Positions 16,670 through 25,134 of a DNA stretch of 64,000 bases are shown in pieces; the stretch's first letter is position 1; each line of letters opens with the position of its first letter. A program made the translations under genes and the position numbers. Under the pieces are notes generated by a model. That model did no database searches. It saw only the letters and a program-made list of their open reading frames with translations, and was not told where the DNA came from. This DNA comes from VAZQ01 sp963758945 (GTDB lineage: Bacteria; Pseudomonadota; Alphaproteobacteria; Rhizobiales; Xanthobacteraceae). The stretch lies in contig CAVWXY010000009.1 of NCBI GenBank assembly GCA_963758945.1, positions 62,001 through 126,000 on the forward strand, given 5' to 3'.

Positions 16670-18432
16670 CGCTGAACGGCCTCGCCCATACCGTCGTGCT
16701 GGCCCGGGGATGGCGCCGCATCATGCTCGCCTTTCTGGCCGGCGCTTCCTCGGCATTGGCGCTGCCGCCGACCAATGTCTGGCCGGTTCCATTCGTCACC
16801 TTCCCGATCCTGGTCTGGCTGCTCGACGGCACGGCGGGCGGCCGCCTCGGTGGTGTGCTCGTGGCCGCCGGCGCTGGCTGGTGGTTCGGCTTCGGCTACC
16901 TGCTCGCCAGCCTCTACTGGATCGGACACGCATTCCTGGTCGACGCCAAGACCTTCGGCTGGCTGCTGCCGTTCGCAGTGATCGCACTGCCCGCCGCCAT
17001 GGCGCTCTACACCGCGCTCGGCCTGGCGTTGGCGCGGGCGCTTTGGACGCGCGGCGCGGCGCGGGTGCTGACGCTCGCCGCCGCGCTCACGCTCACGGAG
17101 TGGCTCCGCGGCCACCTGTTCAGCGGCTTTCCCTGGAACGCCTACGGCTACGCGCTGATCACGCCGCTCTGGCTCGCGCAGGGCGCGGCGCTGATCGGTC
17201 TCTGGGGCCTCACCTTTCTCGCGGTCGCGGTCTATGCGTCGCCGGCCGTGCTCGCCGACGACCGCGCCGACACGAAACGGCCCTGGCTGGCTCCGGTCCT
17301 GAGCGCGGCCGCGATCGCCGCGCTTGCGATTTACGGCGCGGGGCGGCTCGCCGAGATTCCAACGCGTTACGTCGAGGGCGTGCGTCTTCGTATCATGCAG
17401 CCCGATCTGCAGCAGGACCAGAAGTTCAACTATTCGCAGAAGCAGCAGGTGATGAGCCGTTATCTCGCCCTGTCGGGACAGCCGCCCGGCCTCGGTAACG
17501 TTACTCACCTGATCTGGCCGGAATCCGCCTTCCCGTTCTTCCTCACGCGCGAGCCGGATGCACTCGCCCAAATCGCCGCGCTCCTGCCGCAGGGCACGGT
17601 GTTGATCACCGGCGCGGTGCGTCCGCCGGCAACGGTTCCGAACGCCGCTGTCACACGCGCCTACAATTCGATCTACGTGATCGACCACGACGGCTCGATT
17701 CTATCGGTCTACGACAAGGTTCATCTGGTTCCGTTCGGCGAATATCTGCCGTTTCAGCGCCTGCTCGAGCGGCTCGGTTTGATGCAGCTCACCAAGGTGC
17801 ACGGAGGATTCATCGCCGGCGAGCAACGGCACGATCAGCACGTGCCGGGCGCACCGGACTTTCTGCCGCTGATCTGCTACGAGATCATCTTTCCGAGCGA
17901 TGCGGTGCCGCGCCACGAACGCCCGGGCTGGCTCTACGACCAACTCGGACGCTATCTCGACTGGCCGTTCGTCGCCGGCAACGGCGACCGGCCAGCTTGG
18001 CTCTTGAATCTGACCAACGATGGCTGGTTCGGCGCTAGCGCGGGGCCTTATCAGCACTTTCAACAGGCGCAGGTGCGCGCGATCGAAGAGGGCCTGCCGC
18101 TCGTGCGCGCAGCCAATACCGGGATCTCGGCTGTGGTCGATCCATTGGGGCGCGTCATCGCCGCGCTGCCGCTCGGGACCGAGGGCGTGCTCGATGCGCG
18201 CTTGCCGCAGGCCATCGCGCCCACGCTCTATGCGCGCGCCGGCGACAGCATTGCAGGGATCGTGGTGGGCCTCCCCTTGCTATGGGCGATCCGGTCGCGG
18301 AGACGACGTGCGCCCGACGGCTTGCACGGGATTGTTGCAGAACTGCTCAGCGCCTCATGCATGCCCCAGTTTCTAGCCAAGGTTGCGCAGATTGGAAGGA
18401 GACACAACTTTCCGCCTGTACGTTGCAACTGA
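16666..18432 (+). CDS. lnt: Apolipoprotein N-acyltransferase
   Basis: 588 residues, somewhat longer than the usual 520-550. N-terminal membrane helices, then a nitrilase domain with the full triad: Glu286 in WPESAFPF, Lys351 in YDKVHLVPFGE, Cys404 in LICYEIIF. Acylates the N-terminus of lipoproteins at the periplasmic face. Two oddities: about 23 extra residues between RPGWL and RPAWLLNLTNDGWFG, and a C-terminal tail of about 40 residues after the last helix that runs toward the next promoter. GTG start overlapping the corC stop. Confidence 0.95.
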   Translation: MTLNGLAHTVVLARGWRRIMLAFLAGASSALALPPTNVWPVPFVTFPILVWLLDGTAGGRLGGVLVAAGAGWWFGFGYLLASLYWIGHAFLVDAKTFGWLLPFAVIALPAAMALYTALGLALARALWTRGAARVLTLAAALTLTEWLRGHLFSGFPWNAYGYALITPLWLAQGAALIGLWGLTFLAVAVYASPAVLADDRADTKRPWLAPVLSAAAIAALAIYGAGRLAEIPTRYVEGVRLRIMQPDLQQDQKFNYSQKQQVMSRYLALSGQPPGLGNVTHLIWPESAFPFFLTREPDALAQIAALLPQGTVLITGAVRPPATVPNAAVTRAYNSIYVIDHDGSILSVYDKVHLVPFGEYLPFQRLLERLGLMQLTKVHGGFIAGEQRHDQHVPGAPDFLPLICYEIIFPSDAVPRHERPGWLYDQLGRYLDWPFVAGNGDRPAWLLNLTNDGWFGASAGPYQHFQQAQVRAIEEGLPLVRAANTGISAVVDPLGRVIAALPLGTEGVLDARLPQAIAPTLYARAGDSIAGIVVGLPLLWAIRSRRRRAPDGLHGIVAELLSASCMPQFLAKVAQIGRRHNFPPVRCN

Positions 18433-18490
18433 AACTATCGGTGAATTGCCTTTTCGTATCAATCGCGTAGTATACACTAACGGTTGCAAC
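18422..18490 (+). promoter_or_regulatory. Promoter region with two GTTGCAAC palindromes
   Basis: Perfect 8-base palindromes GTTGCAAC at 18422-18429 and 18483-18490 bracket an AT-rich stretch. A candidate promoter lies between them: TTGCCT (18446-18451) and TAGTAT (18468-18473), 16 bases apart. The region is upstream of a Cro/CI-type regulator starting at 18600, so autoregulation through the paired palindromes is a reasonable inference. The palindromes are seen directly; their function is not shown. Confidence 0.45.
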
Positions 18491-18599
18491 TGGATTTCAA
18501 CAGTTTTTCACGGTGCTTGTGCTTCTTCGCGGAATACGATTGCGTTCCAGCTTCGTAGCGGGGACATTACGAGACATCATGGCTGCATAGGAGATCGTT

Positions 18600-19010
18600 A
18601 TGGCGGCGAAGAAGGCCCCAAACCCCATCGACAAACACGTCGGCAGCCGGGTGCGCATGCGCCGGATGATGCTCGCAATGAGCCAGGAGAAGTTGGGCGA
18701 CGCGCTCGGCCTCACCTTCCAGCAGGTGCAGAAATACGAGAAGGGCACCAACCGCATCGGGGCAAGCCGGTTGCAGCAAATTTCTCACATTCTGCAGGTC
18801 CCGGTAGCGTTCTTTTTCGAGGGCGCGCCGAACTTGCACGGGCCGAGCGACGGAACAAAAGAGGCGCCCTCACCCGCTTACGTGTCGGATTTTCTTGCAA
18901 CCTCGGAAGGGCTTTCGCTGACCAAGGCGTTCATGCGAATCAAGGAATCCAAGCTGCGGCGACGCATCGTCGATCTGGTCGAGGAAATCGCGGGCGACGG
19001 CGACGATTGA
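18600..19010 (+). CDS. PhrR/PraR-type XRE-family transcriptional regulator
   Basis: 136 residues. A helix-turn-helix of Cro/CI type at residues 12-70 (HVGSRVRMRRMMLAMSQEKL, then TFQQVQKYEKGTNRIGASRL). The C-terminal part, ending RRRIVDLVEEIAG, matches the rhizobial PhrR/PraR regulators, known for roles in acid response, biofilm and symbiosis control. The position between lnt and metK is also where phrR sits in rhizobia. ATG 18600 is preceded by GGAG. See the paired palindromes upstream. Confidence 0.85.
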   Translation: MAAKKAPNPIDKHVGSRVRMRRMMLAMSQEKLGDALGLTFQQVQKYEKGTNRIGASRLQQISHILQVPVAFFFEGAPNLHGPSDGTKEAPSPAYVSDFLATSEGLSLTKAFMRIKESKLRRRIVDLVEEIAGDGDD

Positions 19011-19199
19011 GACCGGCGACAGAGGCAAGGGCGCGAGCGGCCGGCGGTCGCCCGGTCATTATCTCCGGCGCTCGTCGTGCCTGTTCCGTGTCCCACCGTT
19101 GGCCCACATCTTGACCCCGTTCGGGGACGCTGCAAGAAACACTCCCCACCAGACAATCGGCTGGTTGCGATCGAGTTCCTGCCAGGGGGAGTGCTTTCA

Positions 19200-20474
19200 G
19201 TGTCACATGCCAATTACCTCTTTACTAGCGAATCCGTTTCTGAGGGCCATCCCGACAAGGTCTGCGACCAGATTTCGGACGCGATCCTCGATGCGTTCAT
19301 CGAAAACGACGTCAAACTCGGGATCGCCGACGATAGCCTGGTGAATACTCGGCTCGGTTGCGAGACGCTGTGCACCACCAACAAGATCGTCATCGCCGGC
19401 GAGGGCCGCGGTCAACCGCCGCTGTTCAAGAAGTATGACAACCACGCCGTGGTCAATCGCGAGATGATCACCGAGATCGCACGCAACGTGGTGCGCGATA
19501 TCGGTTACGACCAGGACGGTTTCTCCTTTCACGGCGCCGATATCGAAGTGCTGCTGCACGGCCAATCGCCCGATATCGCGATGGGCGTCGACGCCAAGAA
19601 GAAGAGGGGCGAGGAACAGGAAGGCGCGGGCGATCAGGGCATGATGTTCGGCTTCGCCTGCACCGAGAGCGAGGTCTACGAGAAGGGCTCGTTCATGCCG
19701 GCCCCGATCTATTTCGCGCACAAGATCTTGAAGGTGCTCGCGGAGAAGCGCCGCTCGAAGCAGTTGTTCGATCTGCAGCCGGACGCCAAGAGCCAGGTGA
19801 CCGTGCAATATATCGACGGCAAGCCGATCGGATGCACCAAGGTCGTGGTGTCGACCCAGCACAATCCTGAGACCCGGAATGGCAAGAAGTACTCGCCGGC
19901 GATGGTGAAGGATTTGATCGGCGACGCGGTGGCCTCCGCGCTGCCGGAGGGCTGGATGCCGAAGCGGCCGTCGGATTTTCTGGTCAATCCAACCGGCAAT
20001 TTCGTCGTCGGCGGACCGGATGGCGATTGCGGGCTGACCGGCCGCAAGATCATCGTAGACACCTACGGCGGCTACGCTCCGCACGGCGGCGGCGCTTTTT
20101 CCGGCAAGGACCCGACCAAGGTCGATCGCTCGGCCGCCTACGCGGCACGCTATCTTGCGAAGAATGTCGTCGCCGCCGGGCTTGCCGAACGTTGCACGAT
20201 CCAGATCGCCTACGCCATCGGCGTCGCCGATCCGATGTCGCTCCTGGTCGATACCCACGGCACTGGCAAGGTCGACGAAAAGAAACTCGAAAAGGCGCTG
20301 CCGGAAATCTTCCGGCTCACGCCGACGAATATTCGCCGCACCCTCAAGCTGAACCGACCGATCTATCGCCGCACTTCCGCCTACGGCCATTTCGGCCGCG
20401 CGCCGGACAAGGATGGCGGCTTCTCCTGGGAGAAGACCGATCTGGTGAAGGAGATCAGAAGCGCGGTCGGCTGA
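19200..20474 (+). CDS. metK: S-adenosylmethionine synthetase
   Basis: 424 residues. Makes SAM from methionine and ATP. Signatures: YLFTSESVSEGHPDKVCDQISD at the N-terminus, GAGDQGMMFG, and the P-loop-like GGGAFSGKDPTKVDRS. The GTG at 19200 gives the expected start VSHANYLF and has GGGGGAG about eight bases upstream; the open frame upstream of it is not family-like. I looked for a SAM riboswitch in the 189-base leader and saw none. trmB follows after 130 bases. SAM made here feeds MiaB, TrmB and UbiE encoded in the window. Confidence 0.97.
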   Translation: MSHANYLFTSESVSEGHPDKVCDQISDAILDAFIENDVKLGIADDSLVNTRLGCETLCTTNKIVIAGEGRGQPPLFKKYDNHAVVNREMITEIARNVVRDIGYDQDGFSFHGADIEVLLHGQSPDIAMGVDAKKKRGEEQEGAGDQGMMFGFACTESEVYEKGSFMPAPIYFAHKILKVLAEKRRSKQLFDLQPDAKSQVTVQYIDGKPIGCTKVVVSTQHNPETRNGKKYSPAMVKDLIGDAVASALPEGWMPKRPSDFLVNPTGNFVVGGPDGDCGLTGRKIIVDTYGGYAPHGGGAFSGKDPTKVDRSAAYAARYLAKNVVAAGLAERCTIQIAYAIGVADPMSLLVDTHGTGKVDEKKLEKALPEIFRLTPTNIRRTLKLNRPIYRRTSAYGHFGRAPDKDGGFSWEKTDLVKEIRSAVG

Positions 20475-20604
20475 TCCGCCCCGGCCGTCATCGTCGTGCA
20501 TGGCAAGGCAATCGTGCCGGCCGAGCTTGGCCGTGCGCCCGCGGCTCCTTCGGTGTTGACGGAATGCCGCTTGGTGCGGACATGACATCGACGGTGGGCG
20601 GATC

Positions 20605-21309
20605 ATGGCGGTCGTTGCCAGGCCACGAAAGCCGCGAGCGTTCTTCGGCCGCCGCAAGGGGCATCGCTTGCGACCGCGGCACGCGGCGCTGTTCGAAACG
20701 CTGCTGCCGCGTGTGGCGATCGATCTCGCCGCGCCGGCACCCGCGGTGCCCTCTCTATTTCCCGGTCCGGTCGACGCGGTACAAATGGAGATCGGGTTCG
20801 GCGGCGGGGAGTATCTCGTGAGCGAGGCCCGCGCGCATCCGCGCACGGGCTTCATCGGTGTCGAGCCGTTCGTCAACGGCATGGCCAAGGTGCTGGCAGC
20901 GATTGACGCGGAAGGCCTCGCCAATATCCGGCTCCATCACGGCGACGCGATCGAAGTTCTCGCCTGGTTGCCGCCGGCCTCGCTTGCCAGGGTCGACCTC
21001 ATCTACCCGGACCCGTGGCCGAAGCGACGGCACCGGAAGCGACGTTTCATCCAGCACGAGAGCGTAGCGGCCATCGCGCGTATCCTGTGGCCCGATGGCG
21101 AGTTGCGGTTCGCGACCGATATTGCGGATTACGCGGCCTGGACGCTCGAGCACCTGATGCGATCGCCCCACTTCGCCTGGACGGCGGAGCGCGCGGACCA
21201 TTGGCGGCTTCCGTGGCCCGAATTTCCAGGCACACGCTACGAGGCCAAGGCAAAGCGCGCAGGCCGCAAGCCGTGCTATCTGACTTTCCGGAGGACGGCC
21301 GACGGATGA
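20605..21309 (+). CDS. trmB: tRNA (guanine-N7-)-methyltransferase
   Basis: 234 residues. A Rossmann-type methyltransferase making m7G46 in tRNA. The SAM loop is EIGFGGGEYLVSEA; the family PDPWPKRRHRKRR catalytic/RNA-binding stretch and RFATDIADYAAW follow. N-terminal RRKGHRLRPRHAAL is typical of alphaproteobacterial TrmB. Converges on the DUF2336 gene with only 20 bases between stops. Confidence 0.95.
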   Translation: MAVVARPRKPRAFFGRRKGHRLRPRHAALFETLLPRVAIDLAAPAPAVPSLFPGPVDAVQMEIGFGGGEYLVSEARAHPRTGFIGVEPFVNGMAKVLAAIDAEGLANIRLHHGDAIEVLAWLPPASLARVDLIYPDPWPKRRHRKRRFIQHESVAAIARILWPDGELRFATDIADYAAWTLEHLMRSPHFAWTAERADHWRLPWPEFPGTRYEAKAKRAGRKPCYLTFRRTADG

Positions 21310-21329
21310 CGCGCGACAGATGATCGAGG

Positions 21330-22445
21330 TCAGTGCGCCGGTAGCTCATCCTCCAAGTCGTCCTCCCTGCGTTGTCCGCTGCCGTGGGAGGATGCCTGCC
21401 AGAACCGCAGCACCCGCAGTGCGGTGGCCGGCGACAGGCGTTCGAAATCAGCGCAGGCGGCCTCGCAACTTTGTTGTGACATTTTCCGGCCGCCCGGCTG
21501 CGCCGTGATCACGGCGTGAGCTGTCGGCCAACGCCAGCCGGCCGATTTACAAAGAATGAGCACCGGGTCGGGCCGTTCGGCAGCCATCAGCCGATGCGCT
21601 ACCTCGATCGGCACGGAGCAGAGCGAAGCGAGTGCTGCGACCGTTTCGCCGTATCGGCCATGACGGGCGAAATCAACGAGAGCGGATTCGTTCAGCCTTC
21701 CTTCCAGTCGCAACGTTTCGATGACGCGCTGAGCGGCGGAGTCCCACGCCGCGCTCCCCGTGTCGGAGACTCGCGCCGGCGCGTGCGTGATTTCGGCTGG
21801 CGTTGCGGGCGCGGCGGATGCCGACAGATGCTGCCGCACTGCGCCCCAACTGCTGTGCAGGAGGCCGCGCAATAGTCGCGGCCGAAGGTCGGGCCGCCGC
21901 GCGATTTTTTTGGCCAGGGCATCGTCCTTTTCCGCCCGCCCGATCAGGGCAATAAGACCACTACGGGACAGGCGGGCGCTGTGATTCTCAACCAATCTGT
22001 GCGCGACCTTGCGGTCGCCTCGGCGTACCAGCAGGTCGGTCACCGGCTCTGCAATCCGCGACCGCGCGGCGACGGCGGCGAGATGCGCCTGGCTCTTGCT
22101 CGCGGCGATGTGCACGAGCTCGGTTTCGACGAGCCGGCGAGACTGCGCAAGAACTGGACCCGCCACCGCGATGTCGTCGTCCTGCGCCAGGCGCCGCACG
22201 ACTGCGAGCGGCGCATTGTCGAGCGGCGCAAGGCGGCGCGACAGTTCGGTCCGCGCCGATACCTCGATCTCGGCGATCAACCGGCCGAACACCATGTCAA
22301 ACAACTGGACTTGGGCGTCGTTGAACCGGTTGGCGCCATCGAGGAAGAGAGCCGTGATGCGCTGGAGCGTCGTTACCCGCCGCGCGGGCGAGCCCCGCTG
22401 GATCACCTCGTCCAGCTCGGGAATGAGCGAGGGGTGAGCGGACAT
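21330..22445 (-). CDS. DUF2336-domain protein of unknown function
   Basis: 371 residues starting MSAHPSLIPELDEVIQRG. An alpha-helical repeat-like protein matching the alphaproteobacterial DUF2336 pattern (LFDMVFGRLIAEIE, ARTELSRRLAPLDNAPLAVVRRLAQDDDIAVAGPVL). No catalytic motif or membrane segment is visible. Function unknown to me. An in-frame ATG eight codons upstream (22469) is possible. It is divergent from the rimP operon, with their promoter regions in 22446-22760. Confidence 0.8.
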   Translation of the reverse strand: MSAHPSLIPELDEVIQRGSPARRVTTLQRITALFLDGANRFNDAQVQLFDMVFGRLIAEIEVSARTELSRRLAPLDNAPLAVVRRLAQDDDIAVAGPVLAQSRRLVETELVHIAASKSQAHLAAVAARSRIAEPVTDLLVRRGDRKVAHRLVENHSARLSRSGLIALIGRAEKDDALAKKIARRPDLRPRLLRGLLHSSWGAVRQHLSASAAPATPAEITHAPARVSDTGSAAWDSAAQRVIETLRLEGRLNESALVDFARHGRYGETVAALASLCSVPIEVAHRLMAAERPDPVLILCKSAGWRWPTAHAVITAQPGGRKMSQQSCEAACADFERLSPATALRVLRFWQASSHGSGQRREDDLEDELPAH

Positions 22446-22562
22446 TCTCGGGTCCCAAGCCAGCAGCACCGAGCATTTGCGCCGCCGCCGCGGGCAAATT
22501 GCAACCGGCAGGCTAGAAGAGGAATCTGAAGGAAGGGTTAGTTAATTTCTGGCGGCGCCGCC

Positions 22563-22590
22563 TTGCACAGGCCCCGCAAATCGCTATATT
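22563..22590 (+). promoter_or_regulatory. Sigma-70-like promoter of the rimP-nusA-infB operon
   Basis: TTGCAC (22563-22568) and TATATT (22585-22590) are separated by 16 bases, a good vegetative promoter match and the best in the window. Transcription would start near 22597, leaving a structured leader of about 164 bases before rimP. Confidence 0.6.
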
Positions 22591-22596
22591 TGGGGC

Positions 22597-22681
22597 ATCC
22601 AGCTTTGGATATTCTCATAACGGTCGGATGTGATCCGGTCGGCTTTTGAGAGTGGGTTCCCCCGGGGGCCCGCTCTTTTTT
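22597..22681 (+). promoter_or_regulatory. Structured rimP leader (attenuator-like RNA)
   Basis: Two perfect hairpins follow the predicted transcription start: ATCCA-GCTT-TGGAT (22597-22610) and CGGAT-GTG-ATCCG (22625-22637). A terminator-like hairpin with a T-run comes next. A further stem, GCCCC...GGGGC (22571-22596), overlaps the promoter. Terminator-containing leaders upstream of rimP are known in Rhizobiales (the rimP-leader family). NusA, encoded next, is itself a termination factor, so autoregulation by attenuation is plausible. Confidence 0.6.
22649..22681 (+). terminator. Premature terminator in the rimP leader
   Basis: Stem AGAGTGGG (22649-22656) with CCCGCTCT (22669-22676), one G-U pair, an inner CCCCC/GGGGG fold in the loop, and six Ts ending at 22681. 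It lies 80 bases before rimP and after the promoter, so it would end the operon transcript early unless antagonised. Confidence 0.7.
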
Positions 22682-22760
22682 GTTAGCGGGAACGGGCCCC
22701 GAGGCTCGGAGCCCGACCCGGCGGCGCCCAAATCGGAAGTTGCAGAGACCGAACGAACGA

Positions 22761-23399
22761 ATGGTGCAAGCGATCGACCCCCGCGGGTCGGAGTCCGAAC
22801 CCCGCCTCGTCGTGGAGCAGGGCATCGCGGCCCGCGTCGCCGCCATTGCCGAACCCGTCCTCGTCGGCATGGGCTACCGCCTCGTCCGGGTCAAGATGTC
22901 GGGGCTGGACGGCTGTACCGTCCAGATCATGGCCGAGCGACCGGACGGCACGATGACGGTCGAGGACTGCGAGGATGTTTCGCGCGCGCTTTCGCCTGTG
23001 CTCGACGTGGCGGACCCGATCGATCGCGCCTATCGGCTCGAGATCTCCTCTCCCGGATTGGACCGGCCGCTGGTGCGGCGTTCGGATTTCGAGCGCTTTG
23101 CTGGCCACCAGGTCAAGGTGGAAATGGCGGTCGCGATCGATGGCCGACGGCGGTTCCGCGGACTGCTGCTCGGCGTCGAGGGAGAGGCGGCACGCATTCG
23201 CCGTGACGATGCCGCGCCCGGGGAAGCAAACGAGATTTTGCTGCCGATCGAAGATATCGCCGAGGCGAAGCTCGTCCTCACCGACGCGCTGATCGCCGAA
23301 TCGCTCAGGCGCGGCAAGGCGGCGGGACGCGCGGCGCGGCAGCGGCAGGATCGAGAAGACGGGAACGGGGCGGATGCCGCCCGCAACGAAGGAGAATGA
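22761..23399 (+). CDS. rimP: Ribosome maturation factor RimP
   Basis: 212 residues. 30S assembly factor with the two-domain RimP fold: VVEQGIAARVAAIAEPVLVGMGYRLVRV, the DCEDVSRALSPVLDV helix and LEISSPGLDRPLVRRSDFERFAG. The C-terminal tail after residue 180 is Arg/Gly-rich and not part of the fold. ATG at 22761 chosen because homology begins there; the frame is open back to 22680 through the terminator hairpin, which argues against an earlier start. nusA begins three bases after the stop. Confidence 0.94.
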   Translation: MVQAIDPRGSESEPRLVVEQGIAARVAAIAEPVLVGMGYRLVRVKMSGLDGCTVQIMAERPDGTMTVEDCEDVSRALSPVLDVADPIDRAYRLEISSPGLDRPLVRRSDFERFAGHQVKVEMAVAIDGRRRFRGLLLGVEGEAARIRRDDAAPGEANEILLPIEDIAEAKLVLTDALIAESLRRGKAAGRAARQRQDREDGNGADAARNEGE

Positions 23400-23402
23400 C
23401 CG

Positions 23403-25007
23403 ATGGCCGTAAGCGCCAACCGGCTTGAGCTGCTGCAAATCGCCGACGCGGTCGCGCGTGAGAAGGCGATCGACCGCAGCATCGTCATCGCCGCCATGGA
23501 GGATGCCATCCAGAAGGCGGCGCGCTCGCGTTACGGCAGCGAGACTGAGGTCCGCGCCGAGATCAATCCCAAGACCGGCGAGATGCGGCTCTCGCGCCTG
23601 CTCCTGGTGGTGGATCAGCTCGACAACGATTCGACGCAGATCGCACTCGAAGACGCGAAAAAGCGCAATCCCGCCGCCCAGGTCGGCGACTACATCGCCG
23701 AGGCGCTGCCCCCGCTCGAATATGGCCGCATCGCCGCCCAGTCGGCGAAGCAGGTCATCGTGCAGAAGGTACGTGAGGCGGAGCGCGACAGGCAGTATCA
23801 GGAATACAAGGACCGCATCGGCGACATCGTCAACGGTATCGTCAAGCGCGTCGAGTACGGCAACGTGGTCGTGGATCTCGGCCGCGGCGAGGCGATCGTA
23901 CGCCGCGACGAAATGCTGCCGCGCGAGACCTTCCGCAACGGCGACCGCATTCGCGCTTTCATCTACGACGTGCGCCGTGAGCCACGGGGGCCGCAAATCT
24001 TTCTTTCGCGCACCCATCCGCAATTCATGGCCAAGCTGTTTGCGCAGGAAGTGCCGGAAATCTATGACGGCATCGTCGAGGTGAAGGCGGTGGCGCGCGA
24101 CCCCGGCTCGCGTGCGAAGATCGCGGTGATTTCGCGGGATTCCTCGGTCGATCCGGTCGGCGCCTGTGTCGGCATGCGCGGTTCGCGCGTGCAGGCCGTG
24201 GTCAACGAGCTGCAGGGCGAGAAGATCGATATCATTCCCTGGACCGCGGACCCGGCCAATTTCGTGGTCAATGCACTGGCGCCTGCCGAGGTGGCAAAGG
24301 TCGTGCTCGACGAGGACCGCCATCGCATGGAAGTGGTCGTGCCCGACCAGCAGCTCTCGCTTGCCATTGGCCGCCGCGGGCAGAATGTGCGGCTGGCCTC
24401 GCAGCTCACGGGCTGGGACATCGACATCGTCACCGAGCAGGAGGAGTCGGAGCACCGGCAGGCGGAATTCGAGAAGCGCACCAAGCTCTTCGTCGATGCG
24501 CTCAACGTCGACGAGGTGGTCGGCCAGCTCCTGGCATCCGAGGGGTTCAACTCAGTCGAGGAGCTTGCGGTAGTAGACGAGAAGGAGGTCGCCGGGATCG
24601 AAGGCTTCGACGAGGAGACCGCCCGTGAATTGCAGGCGCGGGCCCGCGATTACCTCGATCGACAGGAAGCCGAACTCGACGCCGCGCGCAAGGCGCTCGG
24701 AGTCGAGGACGCGCTCAAGGAGGTCCCCGGCGTCACCACGGCCATGCTGGTGAAGTTAGGCGAGAACGATATCAAGACGGTCGAGGATTTGGCGGGCTGC
24801 GCTACCGACGATCTGTTCGGCTGGAGCGAGCGCAAGGACAGCGAAACGACCCGCTATCCCGGCATTCTCGAGGGGTTCGATTTGTCGCGCGACGAGACCG
24901 AAGCATTGATCATGCAGGCGCGCGTCAAGGCCGGCTGGATCACCGAGGAGGATCTCGCGCCGCCGGTCGTCGAAGAGACCGCCGAGGCCAACGCGCTTCC
25001 AGGTTAA
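23403..25007 (+). CDS. nusA: Transcription termination/antitermination factor NusA
   Basis: 534 residues. N-terminal RNA-polymerase-binding domain, S1 domain (about 135-200: GDIVNGIVKRVEYGNVVVDLGRGEA), two KH domains (about 230-345: VGACVGMRGSRVQAVVNEL and LAIGRRGQNVRLASQLTGW), then helix-hairpin-helix repeats (VVGQLLASEGFNSVEELA, and ELDAARKALG onward). Core cotranscriptional regulator. Possible direct feedback on the operon through the leader terminator at 22649-22681. Confidence 0.97.
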   Translation: MAVSANRLELLQIADAVAREKAIDRSIVIAAMEDAIQKAARSRYGSETEVRAEINPKTGEMRLSRLLLVVDQLDNDSTQIALEDAKKRNPAAQVGDYIAEALPPLEYGRIAAQSAKQVIVQKVREAERDRQYQEYKDRIGDIVNGIVKRVEYGNVVVDLGRGEAIVRRDEMLPRETFRNGDRIRAFIYDVRREPRGPQIFLSRTHPQFMAKLFAQEVPEIYDGIVEVKAVARDPGSRAKIAVISRDSSVDPVGACVGMRGSRVQAVVNELQGEKIDIIPWTADPANFVVNALAPAEVAKVVLDEDRHRMEVVVPDQQLSLAIGRRGQNVRLASQLTGWDIDIVTEQEESEHRQAEFEKRTKLFVDALNVDEVVGQLLASEGFNSVEELAVVDEKEVAGIEGFDEETARELQARARDYLDRQEAELDAARKALGVEDALKEVPGVTTAMLVKLGENDIKTVEDLAGCATDDLFGWSERKDSETTRYPGILEGFDLSRDETEALIMQARVKAGWITEEDLAPPVVEETAEANALPG

Positions 25008-25134
25008 GCGCCTACCGGTGGTCCGTCCGGAGCGCGCGCACATGTCGAGACGAGGAGCGCGTTCGCCCGCAACGCCGGTTCGCATTTTTGCTCAAGTGCG
25101 GTCTGGCGCCGGCCTGAGAGGACAGTAGCGACGA

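Noticed and set aside
19011..19199. SAM riboswitch upstream of metK
   Set aside because: No SAM-I, SAM-II or SAM/SAH consensus core was recognisable; a covariance search would be needed to be sure.
19203..20924. 573-codon minus-strand open frame
   Set aside because: Antisense shadow of metK and the start of trmB.
22683..24455. 590-codon minus-strand open frame
   Set aside because: Antisense shadow of rimP and nusA.
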